Shown: positions 26,368 through 37,974 of the stretch, one piece after another
Numbering within the stretch: the first letter of the stretch is position 1
Layout of the letters: each line of letters starts with the position of its first letter
Source of the DNA: an uncultured Collinsella sp.
GTDB lineage: Bacteria; Actinomycetota; Coriobacteriia; Coriobacteriales; Coriobacteriaceae
Assembly (NCBI GenBank): GCA_900541145.1
Contig: UQIH01000012.1
Coordinates: 6,797 to 70,796, forward strand
Reading direction: 5' to 3'
Length of the DNA stretch: 64,000 nucleotides
Notes under the pieces: generated by a model
What the model was told of the DNA's origin: nothing
What the model saw: only the letters and a program-made list of their open reading frames with translations
The model's database searches: none
Program-made: the position numbers and the translations under genes

Positions 26368-26453
26368 TATCTCCCAATTTTTGTATTTTTACGACAATAT
26401 TATCTGCAAATTTTTGTATGATTTTAGGCGATTCTATCTGTCAATTTTTGTCA
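26368..26453 (+). repeat. Three 19-bp direct repeats upstream of the DUF4143 ATPase gene
   Basis: TATCTCCCAATTTTTGTAT (26368), TATCTGCAAATTTTTGTAT (26401) and TATCTGTCAATTTTTGTCA (26435) start 33 and 34 bases apart, about three helix turns. The last ends 12 bases before the ATG. The position suggests an operator that controls the downstream gene. Confidence 0.8.
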
Positions 26454-26465
26454 TTTGGGGGTTTA

Positions 26466-27827
26466 ATGCTACGCCGTAAGGTCACTGATAGGCTTTTGAG
26501 CTGGAAGAATAACTCCAATAAGGCATTACTCGTTACTGGTGCGCGTCAGATTGGCAAGAGCTATGCGATTCGCGCGTTTGGACAAAGCAACTACGCTTCG
26601 TATTTTGAGGTCAATTTACTACTCGATGTCGAAGCAAGGAATGCACTTGTTGGCGCAAAGAACTCCGTTGACTTTATCAACCGTGTAGCCCTTCTTGCGG
26701 ATGCGCCGCTTGTTGAGGGCGATACGCTTGTCTTTGTCGATGAGATTCAGGAGTATCCGCAGATCGTTACACTCATGAAGGCGTTGGTCGAGGATGGGCG
26801 CTTTAGCTATGTCTTCTCGGGGTCTATGCTTGGGACTGAGTTTAAGGGGGTCTCTTCTTTTCCGGTGGGGTATGTAGAGCACATTGTTATGCGCCCGATG
26901 GATTTTGAAGAGTTTTGTTGGGCAAACAGCGTTAGCGAGAATGTGCTTGCAGGCATTCGCAGCTGCCTTGTCGAGAAACATCCTGTCGAAAACTATATTC
27001 ATGAGGCGATGCTCAAGAACTATAGAGCTTATATCGTTTGCGGCGGCATGCCGGAGGTCGTTCAGAATTATATTGATTCGGGTTATTCGCTCGTGAGCAC
27101 ACGTGAGCTTCAAACTCAGCTGGTCGATCAGTACAAAAGCGATATCTCAAAATATGCATCGACTCGAGCGTTTAACGTTCGGTCGATTTTTGAGCAAATT
27201 CCCGTTCAGCTTGAGGCGGAGTCTCATCGCTTTGTCGTTTCGTCTCTGGGCGAGGGAGCTCGCCTTAAAAAATATGAGCAGGATTTCCTGTGGCTTGTTA
27301 ACGCAGGTGTTGGATTGATGGTCGCCAGGGTGACGGAGCCACGGAGTCCTCTCAAGAGGACGGAGAAAACGACGGCCTTCAAACTATATGAGTCTGATAC
27401 AGGCATGCTCGCATCGCGGTACCCCGGCAGCACTGCACGCGCCGTCTATCTTGATATGAAAACTCCCAACCTTGGTGGTCTCTATGAGAACGTGGTCGCG
27501 CAGGAACTCGTTGCCCTCGGGGCGGATGCATGGTACTACCAAACGCGTGAGGTCGGTGAAGTTGACTTTGTGATCGAAGGCATCCACGGTCATGTTGTCC
27601 CAATCGAGGTCAAATCGGGCAAGAAAGTTCGAGCGCACGCGGCCCTCGATCGTCTGATGAGTGTGGGCGAGTACAAAATTCCCGATGCCGTTGTACTAAG
27701 CCACGAGAATCTCAGCAAAGAGGGCAAGGTTCTGTACGTTCCAATCTACATGACGTTTTGTCTCGATGAGTTTATGGAAAAGGATGACCCCAATAACGAT
27801 TTCTCGTTCGCGCCCATATCTCTCTAG
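26466..27827 (+). CDS. AAA+ ATPase of the DUF4143 family
   Basis: A 453-residue protein with an N-terminal P-loop (LVTGARQIGKSYAIRAFG), Walker B TLVFVDEIQEYP, sensor YVFSGSML, and the C-terminal DUF4143 nuclease-like domain (GGLYENVVAQEL, then VDFVIEG and VPIEVKSGK, a PD-(D/E)xK-like layout). These genes are widespread in gut bacteria, often in many copies, with no settled function; links to toxin-antitoxin or defence roles are inference. The ATG at 26466 has GGGGG upstream. Codon use is more A/T-rich than in neighbouring genes, which suggests it was acquired. Confidence 0.87.
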   Translation: MLRRKVTDRLLSWKNNSNKALLVTGARQIGKSYAIRAFGQSNYASYFEVNLLLDVEARNALVGAKNSVDFINRVALLADAPLVEGDTLVFVDEIQEYPQIVTLMKALVEDGRFSYVFSGSMLGTEFKGVSSFPVGYVEHIVMRPMDFEEFCWANSVSENVLAGIRSCLVEKHPVENYIHEAMLKNYRAYIVCGGMPEVVQNYIDSGYSLVSTRELQTQLVDQYKSDISKYASTRAFNVRSIFEQIPVQLEAESHRFVVSSLGEGARLKKYEQDFLWLVNAGVGLMVARVTEPRSPLKRTEKTTAFKLYESDTGMLASRYPGSTARAVYLDMKTPNLGGLYENVVAQELVALGADAWYYQTREVGEVDFVIEGIHGHVVPIEVKSGKKVRAHAALDRLMSVGEYKIPDAVVLSHENLSKEGKVLYVPIYMTFCLDEFMEKDDPNNDFSFAPISL

Positions 27828-27888
27828 CCATTTGAATCTGCAATCCAGCCCCGTCCACGCATCAATGCATTTCCCAAGGTGCTGCGCG

Positions 27889-27991
27889 TTTCGCGGCAAA
27901 GCCGCGAAAAAGCAAAGGGATAAGAAGCCGCAACAACCCCGCCCCCCATCCATCCCCAAAGCAACGCGCCTTTCGCGGCAAAGCCGCGAAA
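27889..27991. repeat. Pair of identical TTTCGCGGCAAAGCCGCGAAA hairpins (two copies)
   Basis: The hairpin TTTCGCGGC-aaa-GCCGCGAAA occurs at 27889-27909 and 27971-27991, each in a similar context. They fill the gap after the DUF4143 ATPase gene and before the nifJ 3' inverted repeat. The first could serve as terminator for the ATPase gene. Confidence 0.7.
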
Positions 27992-28062
27992 CAGCGACCG
28001 GGACAAAAGGCCCCCACAACCACGTCCTTCATTCAGCCACACAATCCGAGGACGTAGTCGTA

Positions 28063-28187
28063 GCAGGATCTGAGGACTGACCTTCGCGGACATTCCGCAG
28101 GACGAAGGAACCCCCGCCGCACGTAGTGCGCAGCGGGGGTTCCTTCATGTCCGAGGACGTCCGCGAAGGTCAGCCCTCAGATCCTGC
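28063..28187. repeat. Nested long inverted repeat after nifJ
   Basis: The outer arms 28063-28091 and 28159-28187 pair over 29 bases with one mismatch. The inner arms GAAGGAACCCCCGC (28104-28117) and GCGGGGGTTCCTTC (28133-28146) pair perfectly. On the minus strand it begins 11 bases after the nifJ stop codon. It may act as a terminator or a 3' mRNA stabiliser for a highly expressed gene. Confidence 0.88.
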
Positions 28188-28197
28188 GGTGAGAGAC

Positions 28198-31737
<3,540 letters not shown>

Positions 31738-32188
31738 ATACCCCTCTCCTCTCATATAGGTATACAGGCCCCGGCGATCGCCGGGATGTTGGCGTGATGG
31801 GATTTACGCTGTTGCTTCCAATCATCTGGCAGGCAGGCTCAGCAGCAGGTACGTGGCGTGGAGAGAAGACATGCCGAGGCGAGGGACAGCTGATGCGCCC
31901 CACAGACCCGACCGCCCGTCTTGCACATGACCGAGCGCCGCAAAGGCCGCATGCCGGATGCTCCCGGGCACGCCCCGGCGATGGGAAGCGCCCGCAACGG
32001 AAATCCGCATGCGGGTTTATTGTACCCCGCCGTTAAGTGTAATTTCGACAAATATAGGCGGGCGGTAAAGGTTTACCTCGGGTGACCGCCAAAGGCCAGA
32101 ATGGTCCCTCCATCCCCGGACGACTGGCTCTGACGCGCCAAGGAGTGTCCCCAAGTACCGGCAGGAAAGGAACGTCCCTAACTGCCGG
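31738..32188. other. nifJ upstream region and left edge of the duplicated segment
   Basis: About 450 bases with no credible gene. It contains the palindrome CCCGGCGATCGCCGGG near 31770, which could bind a regulator of nifJ. From about 32084 on it is the left copy of the direct repeat that flanks the accessory island. Confidence 0.4.
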
Positions 32189-32605
32189 CTAGAGGGCGCC
32201 GAGCAGGATGGCGTAGGTGGTGGATTCGCCGAGTTTGAGCTCGTCGCCGGGGTTGAGCTGGGCGGAGCGGCCGGGCTCTACTTGAATACACACACTCGTG
32301 GCCCCGTTTACCACCACGGTGCCGTTAGTGGACGACAGGTCCTCGACAAACCATGCGCCAGACTCGTCGCACCAGATATGGGCATGGCGGGCCGAGACGT
32401 CGTCGGTGATGCCGCCCTCCCCCGTTGCCAGCGCGCCGATCTCAACGCCTTCCTCACTCGGCTGAATCCAGCGCGGGACGCTCACCACGTAGCCGTTTTG
32501 CACGCACAGCAGTCCCAGCGGATGCGCCGGCGCGACCTCGTGCTCGCCCGCGACCGAAGATGTGCTCAGCGAGCGCGGCGTCGACGTGTCGCCGCCACGG
32601 GTCGC
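32084..32605. repeat. Left copy of a ~520-bp diverged direct repeat flanking the accessory island
   Basis: It matches 38814-39355 in the same orientation. It begins in the intergenic stretch TGACCGCCAA, includes the AGGAACGTCCCTAACTGCCG block, and runs through the last 140 or so codons of an FHA protein gene. Substitutions are scattered throughout, and one six-base difference keeps the frame. Beyond about 32605 the two copies no longer match. Confidence 0.85.
32189..32605 (-). pseudogene. Truncated FHA-domain gene (duplicate 3' part)
   Basis: Encodes the FHA domain and C-terminus of a protein nearly the same as that of 38925-39863: SARHAHIWCDESGAWFVEDL, SSTNGTVVVNGA and GDELKLGESTTYAIL. The 170-residue N-terminal part is missing; at about 32605 the similarity stops and unrelated sequence begins. 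The FHA reading frame is still open and the core Ser/Arg/Asn residues are intact. It could therefore be translated from an upstream in-frame start, but no ribosome site was seen. It is best read as a remnant of recombination. Confidence 0.75.
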
Positions 32606-33178
32606 ATGAGCGCGGCGGCTCGCCCGACTTGGAACTAAGGCGGGCGTGAGAGCAAACGGCATAGGGAACGAATCTTGCGGATGTACTCCTCGACGTCAGG
32701 CAGGTAAGCCCCACGAAGTCACCGGGGAGGCCCAAGCGGCCCGGCACCACTTCCAGATTCTGACCAGGGCGAGTCGTTCGCCGGTGGCTGAAGGCTCGCT
32801 CCCACCCAAAAGGGGAGATTCGCGTTGTTCCCCAATCGCTCTCGCATCTTTCATTTTGCTCGAGGTGGGCTATGAAAACTTTCCTGGTGAAAGGCGGCGA
32901 TTGGTTTCCTTTCTTTCTAGAGGAGCGCGCCTGTAATCTGTTTTCATCCTAAATCAAGTTAAGATCGGACCTTCCAGAGGCAAGTCGACTCAAACTGCGA
33001 GGCTCCATGTTGGAATAAAGAGCGCTGTCGAAGTGCCAACAACACAAAGCTTGCCAGTCTCAAATAGAACCTTTTGGGAGTCCGATTGGGCCGCACACCG
33101 AATCCCCGCTGGTGGTTTTTTATAGCTGCGCGACAATAAACAAGGTTAGTGCCAGTCCAGCATGAAATTGAGGAACGT
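32606..33178. other. Left inner edge of the accessory island; gene fragment only
   Basis: No intact gene. On the minus strand around 32640-32720 a short frame reads YLPDVEEYIRKIRSLCRLLS, which looks like the C-terminal end of a lost protein whose upstream part has a stop codon in frame. The rest is A/T-richer, with no repeat, and probably includes the promoter of the radical SAM gene. Confidence 0.35.
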
Positions 33179-34537
33179 ATGCATTTTTTCTCAGTAAGTG
33201 ATCGTCGTTACTGCTTCGATGAGGTCACTCGCAATTGCTTTCAGGTTGACCAAGCATCAGAAGATGCGCTTCGCATATTTGAAGCATCGGGAAGAACGGT
33301 CAACTCGAAGTTGCTAACAAAGTCACTTGCTGCGAAAGGCTACGACCAAACGACCATAGCAGAACTTGAAGACGACATTGATGAGTATCAACGATTGTCT
33401 GAGCGGACTTTCTTAACAAAAGACACGCCTCGAAAACTTAGATCCATCGAACTCCACGTTTCACATGCATGCAACCTTGGTTGTAGTTACTGTTTTGCCG
33501 GTAAAGGAGATTATGGAACGTCTCCTCTGCTGATGACAGACGAGATAGCCTTCAAGGCGGTCGACTACCTCGTCGCAAGTTCATCGGAAAACGAAACGCT
33601 TGCGATCGTCTTTTTTGGTGGGGAACCCATGATTAACGAGCCGCTGATATGAAAAACGGTCGACTATTCAAAAAGAATATACCCCAATAGAAACTTTACC
33701 TATTCTATTACGACCAACGGAACGCTTTTGAATGACACTGCTGTGAATTCTTTCAAGGAGCACGGGTTTTCTGTTCTGATTAGTCTCGATGGTACAGGAT
33801 GCAAGCACGATGCATCGCGCCCGTACAAGACGGGAGGCGGCTCTTTCTCCGATATCGACAAAAACGTTCGTCGTTTTTCCGAGTCGTTCCCCTTCGGCGC
33901 AAGAGCGACCTTAACAAATATTAACTGTAACCTTGTTGAAGACTATCTTCAGTTTAAAGAGATGGGCTTCAGAAGGATTTACTTCTCGCCCGTGAGCTCA
34001 TTCGATGAGAATATCAAACTCGACGAACACTCATTAAACAAAATCAGGGCGGGCCTAATAGATTTGGCGGATCAATATCTCAAACAGATTGATCAAGGGG
34101 AAAAGCCCTTGTTTAGAACATTGAAAACTGCAGTTGATTTGATTATGAGCAACAGGATCGCCTTTGTCGGATGCGGGGCTGGCAGGCGTTTTATTTCCGT
34201 GACTCCCGAAGGGGACGTATACCCCTGTCACAGGTTTGTCGGGATGATGCGATTCAAAATGGGCAACATCGTCACCGGAATTGACGAAACTAGGTATATT
34301 GAAAACTGGAGTCAGGGTGTCGAAAAAAGAATTGACTGTACGGACTGTTGGGCTCGGTCTTTCTGTGGTGGGGGCTGTAGCTGGGAGGCTGCAGACGAGC
34401 ACGGCTACTTGCCCAAGAGTCTACACCCTGCATCATGTGAATATAGAAAAATGTGCTACGAGATGGCTTTTGACCTTATTTCCCGCCACTCATCTTCGCA
34501 GGAGAAAAATCAACGAGAAGCTACTGTATCGGAATAA
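33179..34537 (+). pseudogene. Radical SAM/SPASM peptide maturase interrupted by one in-frame TGA
   Basis: Without the stop this would be a 452-residue peptide-modifying radical SAM enzyme. An N-terminal peptide-recognition-like part (MHFFSVSDRRYCFDEVTRNC) is followed by the SAM-cluster motif CNLGCSYC (Cys98, 102, 105), GGEP near residue 151, and a C-terminal SPASM domain with CGAG, YPCHRF and CTDCWARSFCGGGC for auxiliary clusters. The TGA at 33650-33652 (codon 158) splits it; the frame stays open and conserved on both sides, so the lesion is a single base change. The ATG at 33179 has GAGG upstream. The small Cys-rich genes follow on the same strand. Readthrough cannot be excluded. Confidence 0.85.
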
Positions 34538-34706
34538 GCGGTTCAGCGCATTGCTGTCACCATTGTGGAGGTGTTCGTTCTTCTGATTACCGTCTGCGAA
34601 GCTTATTGCTACATTCGCCGAAACCATTCTAGAAATATGGTGAACTAGACATCTTGGTTTGTTATACACAATATTGAGGTTTTTCTGCACTCAAAGGGAG
34701 GTAGTC

Positions 34707-34910
34707 GTGAAGCATATTCATCCGATTAATCCAGGAAGTGGCGACGAGGCAGGCGTGAAGCCGATGTCTTTTGACTGCCTCTTGGGCATTACTGACATCT
34801 GTACTGTTTATGATAAAGCAGATGGCTGTGGTGCATACGATTACTGCGACTATGACATGGATGGCGGCAGCATCTGCGTTGTAGATCACTGTGGCATTGA
34901 TCAAACGTAG
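34707..34910 (+). CDS. Cys/Asp-rich RiPP precursor-like peptide A
   Basis: A 67-residue peptide from a GTG start at 34707, with AAAGGGAGG upstream. It has a 23-residue Cys-free leader-like part (MKHIHPINPGSGDEAG) and a core with six Cys (24, 32, 41, 47, 57, 62) and ten Asp. Two C-x3-D motifs (CTVYD, CGAYD) and three C-x2-D (CDYD, CVVD, CGID) are visible. The same leader start and Cys order occur in peptide B 31 bases downstream. With the SPASM maturase just upstream, it is most simply a substrate for Cys-to-Asp thioether formation. The alternative is a metal-binding small protein. Confidence 0.75.
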   Translation: MKHIHPINPGSGDEAGVKPMSFDCLLGITDICTVYDKADGCGAYDYCDYDMDGGSICVVDHCGIDQT

Positions 34911-34940
34911 TCTCTAATTGGATTAAGGTGAGGAGCTGTT

Positions 34941-35120
34941 ATGAAGCATATCCATCCTGTTGGTTCAAATGAACATCCTCCCGTTGAGCCTTGTTGTCTT
35001 GGAGTTGATATATGCAATTTTTACGACATCGCCGAGTGCCCTGTTGCGGATTGGTGCTATGTCGATAAAGAATCAAGCTGTGTTTTGCCAGCAGATTGGT
35101 GCGATCCAGTTGACGAGTAG
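34941..35120 (+). CDS. Cys/Asp-rich RiPP precursor-like peptide B
   Basis: A 59-residue paralogue of peptide A with ATG start and AGGAG seven bases upstream. The leader-like part MKHIHPVGSNEHPPVEP is followed by seven Cys (18, 19, 25, 33, 39, 47, 54). Four C-x3-D motifs are present: CLGVD, CNFYD, CPVAD and CDPVD. The D-I-C, D-W-C and Y-D contexts are shared with peptide A although the rest has diverged, so the Cys/Asp pattern has been kept by selection. Co-transcribed with peptide A. It is acidic and soluble, with no signal peptide. Confidence 0.75.
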   Translation: MKHIHPVGSNEHPPVEPCCLGVDICNFYDIAECPVADWCYVDKESSCVLPADWCDPVDE

Positions 35121-35198
35121 TTTTGTGGCTAGGAACTATTTGGTCCAATTCAGAATAAGATGGGAACAAATACCAAAATCTCGTGTCTGGGAGGAGTT

Positions 35199-35306
35199 AT
35201 GCCATTATTGCAAGGTCTCGTTGGATTAGCCTTTATACTTGCGTTATATCTGGCACCTTTTTTAATTCTATTCTTCATTATCCGACTCTTTCTTCGGAGA
35301 AAATAG
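35199..35306 (+). CDS. 35-residue membrane peptide in the RiPP-like operon
   Basis: Starts at ATG 35199 with GGGAGGAG two bases upstream. It is one hydrophobic helix (LVGLAFILALYLAPFLILFF) ending in a basic tail IIRLFLRRK, so it is a single-pass membrane peptide with a cytoplasmic C-terminus. It lies between the second precursor and a terminator. It may help export, immunity or membrane docking of the maturation complex; this is inference. A similar unassigned hydrophobic frame follows the maturase stop codon (about 34565-34640). Confidence 0.6.
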   Translation: MPLLQGLVGLAFILALYLAPFLILFFIIRLFLRRK

Positions 35307-35370
35307 GAGTGTCACGCAAACATTAGCGTAGCTTTCTTCCAATATGAGCCGAGCATTGGCAAGTGGAATA

Positions 35371-35415
35371 AGAAGCCCGACCGTTCGCCACATGAAAGTG
35401 ATCGGACGGGCTTCT
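35371..35415 (+). terminator. Terminator of the peptide operon
   Basis: Hairpin AGAAGCCCGACCG/CGGACGGGCTTCT with one mismatch, followed by CTATTTAA. It ends the plus-strand maturase and peptide transcript. Confidence 0.7.
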
Positions 35416-35509
35416 CTATTTAACCCGGGCCGCCACCCATAGCGGCTTTCCAAGCGTATTCTCAGTGCAAAGCAATCGTCAGTTTAATCCTATGCGCTGA
35501 TACCGCATT

Positions 35510-35880
35510 TCATTTGTTCGGCTCGAATTCTACGGCCTGGCAACCCTCGCACTCTCCGGCAAATGGATTGAACGCGAAGGCAGAGATGATGTGTGCGTGG
35601 ACATCGAGGCTGCTGTAGGCAACATACTGGGACATGGACCCCCGCTGCGCGTGGTATGCGGCCCGGCATATTCATTGCCGTCCAACCCCGTGTAGTTGCA
35701 GCAAAGGGTGGAACCTCAATGCTCAGCTCATGTTGTCCGTGGGACACGAGAATCGTAAGTACACTTTGGTGCGATTCTCACGCTGATACTGAGCCACCTG
35801 GAATAAGATACGTCGCGACAACACTTCGCTTCACCTCTGTCTCGACAAGATGACGTAGACTAAAGTTTCCTTTAGTAAGA
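35510..35880 (-). pseudogene. Decayed small gene of unknown function
   Basis: Conceptual repair gives about 110-120 residues. Blocks read in order on the minus strand: NFSLRHLVETEVKRSVVATY, a TGA at 35778-35780, ESHQSVLTILVSHGQHELS, a frameshift near 35695, TGLDGNEYAGPHTTRSGG, a frameshift in a G5 run near 35638, and MSQYVAYSSLDVHAHIISAF ending CEGCQAVEFEPNK. I do not recognise the protein. The last block (35510-35635) is open with its own ATG and could still be made as a 41-residue peptide. The remaining gap 35416-36006 holds a GAGAATCG/CGATTCTC hairpin and nothing else. Confidence 0.5.
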
Positions 35881-36006
35881 GAACGAGAACTATATCTGAA
35901 AGCGTTGCGATGGCGTGAAGGCACCGAGTCCGAACCGCCTGAATGCTACGTGCATCTGCATCGCCTTTTTGTTATCTCTGCCAGTTGGGTAGCACTACAC
36001 TTGTCA

Positions 36007-37659
36007 TCATTTACCCTGGTACATGCTGCCTAAATCCACTACCCCTTCTACCGCGCCGACCATCTCGTCATCGTGAGAGACAACGATGATCAGCTGGCTT
36101 TGCTTGTTGCGCTTAACATAGGCCGCAAGCTCGGCGCGGCTTACAGCGTCTAACCCAGTCGTGGGCTCGTCGAGTACCAAAACTGACGACTTGCGTGAAA
36201 TCGCCGACCATAAGTACACTCGGCGCAGCTCACCGCCCGAAAGCGCGGAGCAACGTTTCCCGAGCAACTCCTTCACGCTGTTTTCCAGCGAAAGTAGGCC
36301 ATCTACACCCCGGTGATAGGAAGAAAAGGGCGTGTCGAAATACTCTAACAGCTCTTTCACCGTTTCGTCCGGCGCGAAGCACGACTGTGGGCAGCACGAT
36401 ATCTCTCTCGCACGTATGTAATCCAAGTCGCATTCTTCGATTGGCACGCCGTTGTATTTTACTTTGCCTTTCGATGAGTATAGCCCGAGCATCAAGTAAA
36501 GAAGTGACGTCTTGCCTCTTCCGTTTTCCCCAACTATGCAATATGTACCAGGACCGGAAAACTTGAAAGAAAACCCGCCGAGGACCTCTCGGACAGATCC
36601 GTCTGGAAGGGCAACCGAGAATTCCAAATCAGATACCGAAATGTCATTTATTTCATCGAGTTTAGCTAAATCGGTCCGATTCCACCCCGATCTCTCCTTT
36701 TCTCTCGTCGCGATAGCCGTCCTATCCCATGATGCTTTGGCATCTTGATAGGATTTGAACAATGACATCATACTTTTCAAAGTCTTAAAGAGAACCGCGA
36801 AGTATGTACCGATGATAGTGTACTCGCCTATTGACATAGTTCCGTTAATGATTCGTACTCCGGAAACAACAAGTATCACCGCTTGAAACAACGCTGCGAA
36901 AAGACCATCGAGCGATGTCAGAGAATATGATAGCTTTCCGGAGCGCAAAACTTTGGGAAAATAGCTCTTAAACCCAGCGTCGAGCGCTTGTTCGCTCTTG
37001 CCGTACGAAGATGCCAGTTGAATGTTGAGAATCTGATTAAGCTGCGATGCAATTGCGGCGTAAAAGGCGCTGTCCGCCTCTTTCTTCTCATACGTGACCC
37101 TATACAAAAGTTTCCTCAACCCAGTAATTACACAGAAATACACGATGAGGAGAATGATGGAAAACACCGCGAGAGTTGAATCAATTGACCATATGATAAG
37201 CAATACGATGGGAATAGCTACAATGGACAGCGGCGCACTGATGAAATTCGCCAAAACGAAGGATGAGACCACGCTGGAGTCGGAAATAATCCGTTGCGTT
37301 GTATAGGCTGGATCGATGGTCCGACTCACCAAGTAATCGTCTCTTTCAAAACGCAAGACGGCCTCCCTGAGAAGATCAAAGGAAAGTCTCGTGCTTATGC
37401 GAATGGAAAGTGTTCCTGCAAAATAAGTAAAGAGGGTGGAGAAAACTCCTATTGACGCAACCAGGAGTGCGAAGAGTGCGGCGTCTCTTTCGCTGCGGTT
37501 ACCGAGAAGAAAATCTAAAAATTTTCCGTTCACGTATGGCATGGCATAGGAGAGAGCGGTTCCAATCACCGTGATAGCAATGAAGACGAAAGCCCCTTTT
37601 GCTCTGATGAACCTCGAGAGAACGCATCGAATCAAGGAAGGCCCCAATCTACCCGCCAC
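36007..37659 (-). CDS. ABC exporter, probable peptide exporter of the RiPP-like cluster
   Basis: A 550-residue half-transporter. Six hydrophobic segments occupy about residues 20-290; the ATPase domain has Walker A GENGRGKTS, signature LSGGELRRVYLWSAI, Walker B SVLVLDEPTTGLD and a VVSHDDE switch. No N-terminal C39 peptidase is present, so leader removal would need another enzyme. The start is uncertain: the listed GTG has no clear ribosome site and nearby TTG codons are possible. It is convergent to the maturase/peptide operon and A/T-richer than the flanking chromosome. The frame is intact, unlike its neighbours. Confidence 0.82.
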   Translation of the reverse strand: MAGRLGPSLIRCVLSRFIRAKGAFVFIAITVIGTALSYAMPYVNGKFLDFLLGNRSERDAALFALLVASIGVFSTLFTYFAGTLSIRISTRLSFDLLREAVLRFERDDYLVSRTIDPAYTTQRIISDSSVVSSFVLANFISAPLSIVAIPIVLLIIWSIDSTLAVFSIILLIVYFCVITGLRKLLYRVTYEKKEADSAFYAAIASQLNQILNIQLASSYGKSEQALDAGFKSYFPKVLRSGKLSYSLTSLDGLFAALFQAVILVVSGVRIINGTMSIGEYTIIGTYFAVLFKTLKSMMSLFKSYQDAKASWDRTAIATREKERSGWNRTDLAKLDEINDISVSDLEFSVALPDGSVREVLGGFSFKFSGPGTYCIVGENGRGKTSLLYLMLGLYSSKGKVKYNGVPIEECDLDYIRAREISCCPQSCFAPDETVKELLEYFDTPFSSYHRGVDGLLSLENSVKELLGKRCSALSGGELRRVYLWSAISRKSSVLVLDEPTTGLDAVSRAELAAYVKRNKQSQLIIVVSHDDEMVGAVEGVVDLGSMYQGK

Positions 37660-37805
37660 AAAACATCAATCACTGATACCTTACACCTCAACACAACAGG
37701 AGCGAAGATTTGCCAATGAGACTGCTTTAAGATTGCCTTGGGCCAATACGGTCTCAAGCTCTTCCTACAAGAGAGTCGGAATCGGACATCTCCTCCGACG
37801 AATCT

Positions 37806-37849
37806 GGCAATCGGGCGATTGAAATATCTTTTTCAACCGCCCGATTGCC
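37806..37849 (-). terminator. Strong hairpin between the methyltransferase remnant and the exporter
   Basis: Arms GGCAATCGGGCGATTGAA and TTCAACCGCCCGATTGCC pair over 18 bases with one mismatch, with A/T-rich sequence in the loop. It probably terminates the former methyltransferase transcript. Confidence 0.65.
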
Positions 37850-37974
37850 ACAATAGATTGGAGCGTCCGCCCGCAAACGACCTCGTTTTACACCCACCAA
37901 ATCCTTTGCCTTTTGTCGCCTAGGCTAGAAAAATCGCTCGAAATAACGCAACCGGCCTGCTCGCTTGAAGAAAC

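Noticed and set aside
26368..26453. Short CRISPR array
   Set aside because: Three 19-bp repeats with spacers of 14-15 bases, no cas genes, and the array ends directly at a start codon; it reads as an operator.
27889..28187. Insertion sequence or MITE in the nifJ downstream region
   Set aside because: Several hairpins are present but there is no transposase, no target-site duplication and the inverted arms are not at element ends.
31794..32036. 80-codon plus-strand frame upstream of nifJ
   Set aside because: No ribosome site, Arg/Pro-rich low-complexity translation and no recognisable domain.
32454..32750. 98-codon minus-strand frame crossing the left repeat edge
   Set aside because: It reads the FHA remnant out of frame; composition is that of a shadow frame.
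33650..33652. Selenocysteine insertion or genetic recoding at the TGA in the radical SAM gene
   Set aside because: No stable stem-loop follows the TGA as a bacterial SECIS would, and the position is not near the Cys motifs. Other genes in the window use TGA as a normal stop. Nearby genes also carry frameshifts and a TAG, so decay is simpler.
34281..34586. 101-codon plus-strand frame inside the end of the maturase gene
   Set aside because: It overlaps the SPASM domain in another frame; the SPASM frame has the conserved Cys motifs.
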